Shown here: positions 41,301-44,905 of the stretch, piece by piece
Layout of the letters: every line of letters starts with the position of its first letter
Position numbering within the stretch: position 1 is the stretch's first letter
From: Anaerolineae bacterium
Lineage (GTDB): Bacteria; Chloroflexota; Anaerolineae; Aggregatilineales; Phototrophicaceae
DNA: 44,905 bases
Reading direction: 5' to 3'
Assembly (NCBI GenBank): GCA_020849765.1
Contig: JADLAY010000017.1
Location: forward strand, 1 to 44,905
Translations under genes and position numbers: made by a program
Notes under the pieces: model-generated
Seen by the model: only the letters and a program-made list of their open reading frames with translations
Databases searched by the model: none
Told to the model about the DNA's origin: nothing

Positions 41301-43164
41301 GCCGGGCGATGGTCGCCTCGCGCGTCTTGCGTTCCACTTCAACTTCTTCTTCGCGGCTGCGTTCGAGAATGCTTTCACGCAGGTAGAGTTCTTCCTCGTC
41401 CGTCAATGCCAGATCGGTGGCACTGGCCCAGGTTTCCAGTTGTTCCAAACGCCCGCCCCGAGCCAGGAAGCTCTTCTCACGGTTCTTGGCTTTCCATTCC
41501 CGCGCGGCCTCGCTCAGGCGTCGCTGAATGAGCAGATCTTCGCGGCTGTTGGTCAGCCAATCGTTCAGCAGTCCCCACTGTTGGATCAAGGCTTCGTGCG
41601 CAATTTCAACCGTCGCCGATGAATTCTTGTCGTCGCCCAGTGGGCGGTCGAGCGTAATGAGCCTGCGATCGCTGAAAAAGTTGATCACACGTCGCATCAA
41701 CCCGGCATTACTGTGCAGCGTGAGCAGTTCATCGACTGTGGCGCGCCTGCGCGTGTCCTCGGTCGCATCGCCAAGAGCGACCAGCCGCAGGAACATCTGG
41801 CGCGCGACTTGTTGCTCATCCGCGCTCAACTCCTCGTAGACCTCGTCGGCGTGCTGTGCCAATGCTCCGGTGACCCCACCAATGGCACGATAGGCGTGAC
41901 TGGTGAGGATCTGCCCCTCACGGCGCTCGAACAGCTGATCGAGCGCGAATTCCAGCAGCGGCAGAGCGCCCGGACGATCGCGGACGTCGAACAAGAGGTC
42001 GCCGACGAGATCCGGCTCAAATCCGACATGCACGTCGGGCAGATTGGCCGGTTCCTCGATGGCGGTGCGCATTTCGTCCATCGTCATGGGCAGCACGACT
42101 TCTGTGCAGCGATCCATCAGTCCACCCAACTCTGGGTGCGAGAGTGGCCGGTCGTAGAAATCGGCGCGCAGCGTGATGATGACGAGCAATTGTGCCCGCG
42201 GCTCGTTGATCGAGGCGGTGATCAGCGACAGGAACTGTTTTCGATCCTCCTCGCTCTTCGTGAGCGTAAAAAGTTCTTCAAACTGGTCGATAAATAAGAT
42301 CGTTGGCCTGCCGAGTTCCTGGATGAGCACGTGCAGCACGCGCGTTTCTTCCACGACACGGCGCAGGCTGAACAAAATGTCAACCGAGCTGCGCCCAAGC
42401 GCCTGCGATAAGGAGATGGCCAAGCTTTCCAGCGGATGCTCTCCCGGTAGGACGCGCGGCAAAATGAGGGGTGGATTCTCCAACCGGTTCACACGAGGCA
42501 GCAGACCGGCCATCACCAGAGACGACTTGCCGCTGCCGCTTGCACCGACGATTGCGAGCAGATGCGGCGGTTTTTGCAGGGCTGACTCGACCCGCCCAAC
42601 CAGATGTTCCAGACAGGCCTCGCGGCCAAAGTAATCGCCCGTATCTGCGGGCATGAACGGACGCAGCCCTTTGTACGGGTTGCGTGGTTTGAAGTTGGGC
42701 TCTACCTCGACCTTGACCGCCTCGACGGCACCGGGATCAACGCCGAGCGGCGATGGAATCTCCGCTTCCAGAATCGCTGAGAGCTCGCGCAAGGCTGTAT
42801 CGTAACTGCCGCCGCGAGCATCGAGATACTGCACCCCGCCCATGCCCATCGGGATACACTCCATCCACTCTTCGCCCCCAGCCCAAAGTGGATAGATGGG
42901 TCTTTGGTAGATTTTTGCGATACGGATTTCATCTTTGACGAACGGGGATTGGCGGGAGGCGGGGGTGGCGATCAGGATGACGCCTTTTGATCCGCGAATG
43001 GCATTGCGCAGCGCTGTTTCCCAGTCAGGTGTGCCCGGTGTGAGATCGAAACGATCGATCCATGCGTCCAGCCCGCTTGTGCGAAGATCGGCAGCGAATT
43101 TGTTGACGAAGGGAGTATCTTCACGCGAGTAGGCCACGAAAATGTGACGTGATCTTTTGCCCAT
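38398..43164 (-). CDS. TIR - STAND NTPase - transmembrane - 14 WD40 repeats - CBM9-like protein
   Basis: 1588 residues. 1-135: TIR domain (IFVAYSREDTPFVNKFAADLRTSGLDAWID) with the putative NADase glutamate E79 in SPFVKDE. 160-600: novel-STAND NTPase (NPYKGLRPFMPADTGDYFGREA; Walker A GASGSGKSS at 207-215; Walker B FIDQFEE at 291-297), then an arm and a charged coil. 627-648: one hydrophobic membrane helix. 730-1320: 14 WD40 repeats, enough for two seven-bladed propellers. 1385-1588: a beta-sandwich resembling CBM9-type domains (VVDGDLSDWSDESF ... NEDSFEFYVNTTG). With the positive-inside rule (RRASNFGR before the helix), TIR/NTPase should be cytosolic and the WD40/CBM part outside. Likely a ligand-triggered TIR effector; mechanism is inference. 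Confidence 0.9.
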   Translation of the reverse strand: MGKRSRHIFVAYSREDTPFVNKFAADLRTSGLDAWIDRFDLTPGTPDWETALRNAIRGSKGVILIATPASRQSPFVKDEIRIAKIYQRPIYPLWAGGEEWMECIPMGMGGVQYLDARGGSYDTALRELSAILEAEIPSPLGVDPGAVEAVKVEVEPNFKPRNPYKGLRPFMPADTGDYFGREACLEHLVGRVESALQKPPHLLAIVGASGSGKSSLVMAGLLPRVNRLENPPLILPRVLPGEHPLESLAISLSQALGRSSVDILFSLRRVVEETRVLHVLIQELGRPTILFIDQFEELFTLTKSEEDRKQFLSLITASINEPRAQLLVIITLRADFYDRPLSHPELGGLMDRCTEVVLPMTMDEMRTAIEEPANLPDVHVGFEPDLVGDLLFDVRDRPGALPLLEFALDQLFERREGQILTSHAYRAIGGVTGALAQHADEVYEELSADEQQVARQMFLRLVALGDATEDTRRRATVDELLTLHSNAGLMRRVINFFSDRRLITLDRPLGDDKNSSATVEIAHEALIQQWGLLNDWLTNSREDLLIQRRLSEAAREWKAKNREKSFLARGGRLEQLETWASATDLALTDEEELYLRESILERSREEEVEVERKTREATIARRASNFGRVAILLALVSLVALVILGFTATSLGDIQIQATQVAGFVAQESARAESLRLSSIANGILQDEGDAQLAGLFSVRALRDFDTPQSDDTLVRSLLMMNRGVVIGGDISGVWTLALSPDRSLVALAGRDGVTRIRDVASWTEAHVLERHEDVVCAVAFSHDGQRILTGSFDRTARLWDAQTGELLRVLEGSASDVCTVVFSNDDRRALTAGGEAQARLWDLETGEVLQIFSGHSDDVYDAAFSPDGRYLVTGSADHTARLYDLATGDFLRSFTGHNATVFAVAFSPDSSELLTGSSDYSVKLWDVATGDVIRSLYGHDGIVSSVNFSPDGRRLITGSVDRTVRIWNTATGETLTVLRGHRDNVFLVAFEDEHTVVSGSIDGTLREWNLVGGVTPRLIQAHTDQVYTLEVSRDGKTLVSGGNDHVVNVIDLATGQVLRAFGGHEDSITTVTFSPDGQRIVSTSDDGTVRVWDVANGTAVAMVSHGDGSVLSAAYTPDGSRFFTGGADPAIKIWDAASLAQVGSLEGHTGTVNSIVFNHDGTRMLSASDDQSVRLWNVETGATIATFEFGVPAYVAKFLPNDENKVIIATGDFVVHLYNLESHEVEGTFSGHTNSVLSLDISPDGRLLVTGSKDNTVRIWDIASQRLLRALHGHLESVEVVTFTRDGKQIISGSKDFTIQIHDVDVADFIAYACTMIQRDFTTLERDRYELNDTQSTCPQLSADTIALLPTTTPLADVALPVWTQIPLPTPYAGPALLESDILRIPIGANIVVDGDLSDWSDESFVTVETGIDLSSDPEENGSFRFALAADNDFLYVAATTPDKTIVTGEHGRDYWNEDSFEFYVNTTGNFIIDTYIDGIYQININALYLDDPVAVPETVNGVPLALVPVEAFTFHTDDGWGFEARYPFGDYEPAPGSEIGFQAHYNGSAGGDRNVKLIWSSLDTTDNSWQDPTLFGRIIFVDPDES

Positions 43165-43204
43165 GTGACGTTCCCCTGAAAAAACGTTTATAACTCTCTA
43201 ATAT

Positions 43205-43233
43205 ATTGTATATAGCATCTCAAAACTTCACAA
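43205..43233 (-). promoter_or_regulatory. Predicted sigma70-type promoter of the TIR gene
   Basis: On the minus strand TTGTGA (43233-43228), a 17-base spacer and TACAAT (43210-43205) lie about 40 bases upstream of the TIR start, in an AT-rich patch. Confidence 0.55.
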
Positions 43234-43401
43234 CATTTCACTATGACAGAGTTGGTAGCATGAAATTGTGATGGCAGTCCAAGTGAAGGCGGATGCGCCC
43301 TGCCTGGTGCAACCATCCACTGATATTGTTTTGCTCACACGGTTCTAGCCGCACAGTGAAATTTCCACCACGAAATTGAGTTCCGGTGGACACGAAGAAA
43401 C

Positions 43402-43431
43402 GTGCGGAGGGCGCGTGACTGCCCCCCGCAC
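43402..43431 (-). terminator. Terminator of the small basic protein gene
   Basis: On the minus strand GTGCGGGGGGC pairs with GCCCTCCGCAC (one G-T), followed by a T-rich stretch (GTTTCTTCG). It lies just downstream of the stop at 43458. Confidence 0.65.
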
Positions 43432-43457
43432 ATAACCCCTATGGTCCGCCTGCACGC

Positions 43458-43628
43458 CTACTCGGAAGGCGCGGGCGTGGACTTGCCGGTTCGCTTGATC
43501 CGCTTGCGCAGGATCCCTAATTCGTGTTTCTTCTCACGCCGGGCTTCGCGTTTGGCGGCGCGCTCTTCATCGCGCGAATGACGCTTCTTACGCCGCTCCG
43601 GAGTTCGAGGATAATCTTTACTAGCCAT
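43458..43628 (-). CDS. Small, highly basic protein (56 aa), unknown
   Basis: 56 residues from ATG at 43628 with GGGGGTGA just upstream. The sequence is almost entirely charged: SKDYPRTPERRKKRHSRDEE, AAKREARREKKHELGILRKR. About half the residues are Lys, Arg, Glu or Asp. Such proteins may bind nucleic acid or ribosomes. The good ribosome-binding site and a hairpin terminator on the far side support a real gene. No family is recognised. Confidence 0.7.
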   Translation of the reverse strand: MASKDYPRTPERRKKRHSRDEERAAKREARREKKHELGILRKRIKRTGKSTPAPSE

Positions 43629-43804
43629 CAGAATCACCCCCAGAATAAGTATTAATTGGCATTCAACATCAGGATACGGCGTCCGGCGCCTTTACACATA
43701 TGATCTTTGCGATATGCGGAACATGACATTGCGCCAATCTCATGCCGCGACGGCACATCGCGAGTATAGTTGACGGCGGACGGGCGCCGGGCGCATCATC
43801 CGGC

Positions 43805-44905
43805 ATGGGTATGACTTCAGGACGTGTGTTGATCGCTGCTCTCAGGACCAGACTCAAAATCGATCCGGCGCTGTTGGCTGCCATTGCGCTCGCGCTGCCG
43901 ATCATCCTGCTCACACCGCTGCTGAGCGGTCAACTGCCGGGCACGCACGACGCTGAGCTGCATCTGCACCGGCTGATCGGCGCCGCGCTTAACTGGCACG
44001 AGGGCGTCATCTGGGGGCGCTGGACACCGCAGCTTCATTTCGGCTACGGCTACCCGATCGGCAACTTCTACGCGCCGGGCTGGCACGTGGCCGGGGGTGC
44101 GCTGGTCGCGCTTGGCGCGTCCGCCGTCGGCGTCTGGCTGCTCGTGCAGACGCTGGGCATCCTGATCTACACCGTCGGCGGTTACCTGTGGGGGCGGCAG
44201 ATCGGCGGGCGGGCGGCGGCTCTGGTGGGCGCGGCGGTCTTCACCTATGCGCCGCTGCGTTTCTTCGAGTTGTTCAGCCAGGGAAATCTATCGCAGTTTT
44301 TGGCGATGGGCTTGATGGCCTGGGTGATGTGGGCCTTGGCGCGCTGCGCTCGCGGGCCGACTCCGGCGCGGATGGCGACGGCTGCCCTGCTGCTCGCGGC
44401 CCTGATCGTGACCCATCACGTGACGGCGCTGATCTTCGTGCCCGTGGCGGCGGTGTATGCCCTGCTCGCGCCGCTGATCGCCGGGCGGCGACCGTGGCCG
44501 ACGCTGATCGCATTCGCGCTGGGGCTGCTCGTCGCAGCGCTCTACTGGCTGCCCGCCGGGCTGGAGATTCAGTACGTCGGCTTGCAGGGCGCGGCCAACC
44601 AGTACCCGTATCTCGACGGCTTCATCCCACTGCCGGAGCTGCTGGCGCCCGTGACCACGCCCGATCCGGCGGCGCTCAACCCGCCGTTTCCGATCAGTGT
44701 CGGTGTGGCGCAGCTCGTCCTCGCCGGGCTGGGGCTGCTGATCGCGCTGGTGCCACGCGCGCGCCTGGATCGCTGGCAGCGCATTCACGCCATCGCCGGA
44801 GCGCTCGGCCTGATCGCGTGCGTCTGGCTCGTCAGTCCGGGATCGGCGCGCCTGTGGGCGACGCTCACGCCGATGCAGAACGTGCTCTTCCCGTGGCGCT
44901 TCCTC
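43805..44905 (+). CDS. Polytopic membrane protein, PTPS-related/glycosyltransferase-39-like, partial (C-terminus outside window)
   Basis: 367 residues are visible; the frame is open at the right edge. The N-terminus (ALALPIILLTPLLSGQLPGTHDAELHLHRLIG) with the acidic luminal motif THDAELHLHR, and FGYGYPIGNFYAPGWHVAGG, are features of the 6-pyruvoyl-tetrahydropterin synthase-related membrane family (PF10131), relatives of GT-C glycosyltransferases. At least eight membrane helices are present. A lipid-linked sugar transferase is plausible; the catalytic part may be further on. No strong ribosome-binding site precedes ATG at 43805. Confidence 0.8.
   Translation, partial: MGMTSGRVLIAALRTRLKIDPALLAAIALALPIILLTPLLSGQLPGTHDAELHLHRLIGAALNWHEGVIWGRWTPQLHFGYGYPIGNFYAPGWHVAGGALVALGASAVGVWLLVQTLGILIYTVGGYLWGRQIGGRAAALVGAAVFTYAPLRFFELFSQGNLSQFLAMGLMAWVMWALARCARGPTPARMATAALLLAALIVTHHVTALIFVPVAAVYALLAPLIAGRRPWPTLIAFALGLLVAALYWLPAGLEIQYVGLQGAANQYPYLDGFIPLPELLAPVTTPDPAALNPPFPISVGVAQLVLAGLGLLIALVPRARLDRWQRIHAIAGALGLIACVWLVSPGSARLWATLTPMQNVLFPWRFL

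Noticed and set aside
1..44905. Prophage or integrated plasmid
   Set aside because: No integrase, terminase, capsid or replication gene is seen, and housekeeping genes (miaA, aroE, hppA) are interspersed.

Overview
This 44.9 kb window is bacterial chromosome of fairly high GC content, densely coded on both strands. The gene set points to Chloroflexota, probably an Anaerolineae-like lineage: a TIR/STAND/WD40 giant protein, XisH/XisI genes, Uma2, DUF433/DUF5615 pairs, a VTC polyphosphate-polymerase operon, GH130 beside a GT4 fusion, a membrane pyrophosphatase, PASTA and DUF5666 secreted proteins, and many short intergenic palindromes. The taxon is an inference from gene content; there is no rRNA or tRNA gene in the window.

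Layout. 1-2.5 kb (minus): a three-gene run of SAM methyltransferase, GT1 glycosyltransferase and an AadA-like nucleotidyltransferase cut by the window edge. 2.5-6.1 kb: a palindrome array, an orphan DUF433 antitoxin-like gene, a HI0933-type flavoprotein, an HSL-type esterase and a small membrane protein. 6.1-9.8 kb: two convergent envelope proteins (DUF5666; PASTA), a Tat-exported DUF362 protein and the decayed tail of an alpha/beta hydrolase. 9.8-14.6 kb: AraC regulator, DUF4287/DUF5655 protein, ABM-domain protein, a second palindrome array, a radical SAM enzyme behind a palindromic operator-like site, and a RelB/RelE-type toxin-antitoxin pair. 14.6-21.8 kb (minus): a carbohydrate block of GH2, nucleotide-sugar epimerase, GH130 and a GT4 fused to a second alpha-helical domain. 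21.9-23.5 kb: VOC protein and a XisI-XisH-XisI array. 23.6-27.7 kb: an FHA/winged-helix regulator divergent from a VTC - DUF4956 - Cthe_2159-like operon. 27.8-31.7 kb: housekeeping genes (miaA, yraN, aroE), a membrane-anchored protein and Uma2. 31.7-33 kb: a WD40 gene preceded by a remnant TIR start. 33.2-37.6 kb: membrane pyrophosphatase, a DUF433/DUF5615 pair with a frameshifted toxin, and a GH5-like enzyme. 37.6-38.2 kb: a split DUF35 protein. 38.4-43.2 kb: a 1588-residue TIR-STAND-TM-WD40-CBM9-like protein. The window ends in a small basic protein and a truncated polytopic membrane protein.

The most unusual item is the giant TIR protein. Its single predicted membrane segment sits between a TIR/NTPase half and a half made of 14 WD40 repeats plus a carbohydrate-binding-like domain, which reads as a transmembrane sensor with a TIR effector. 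About 5 kb away, the WD40 gene at 31.8-33.0 kb starts with an orphaned 20-codon TIR beginning, as if a related gene had lost its middle. Other notable signals are a direct-inverted-direct array of 16-bp units upstream of the split DUF35 genes, two arrays of three-base-loop hairpins, and XisI paralogues whose 3' ends are identical.
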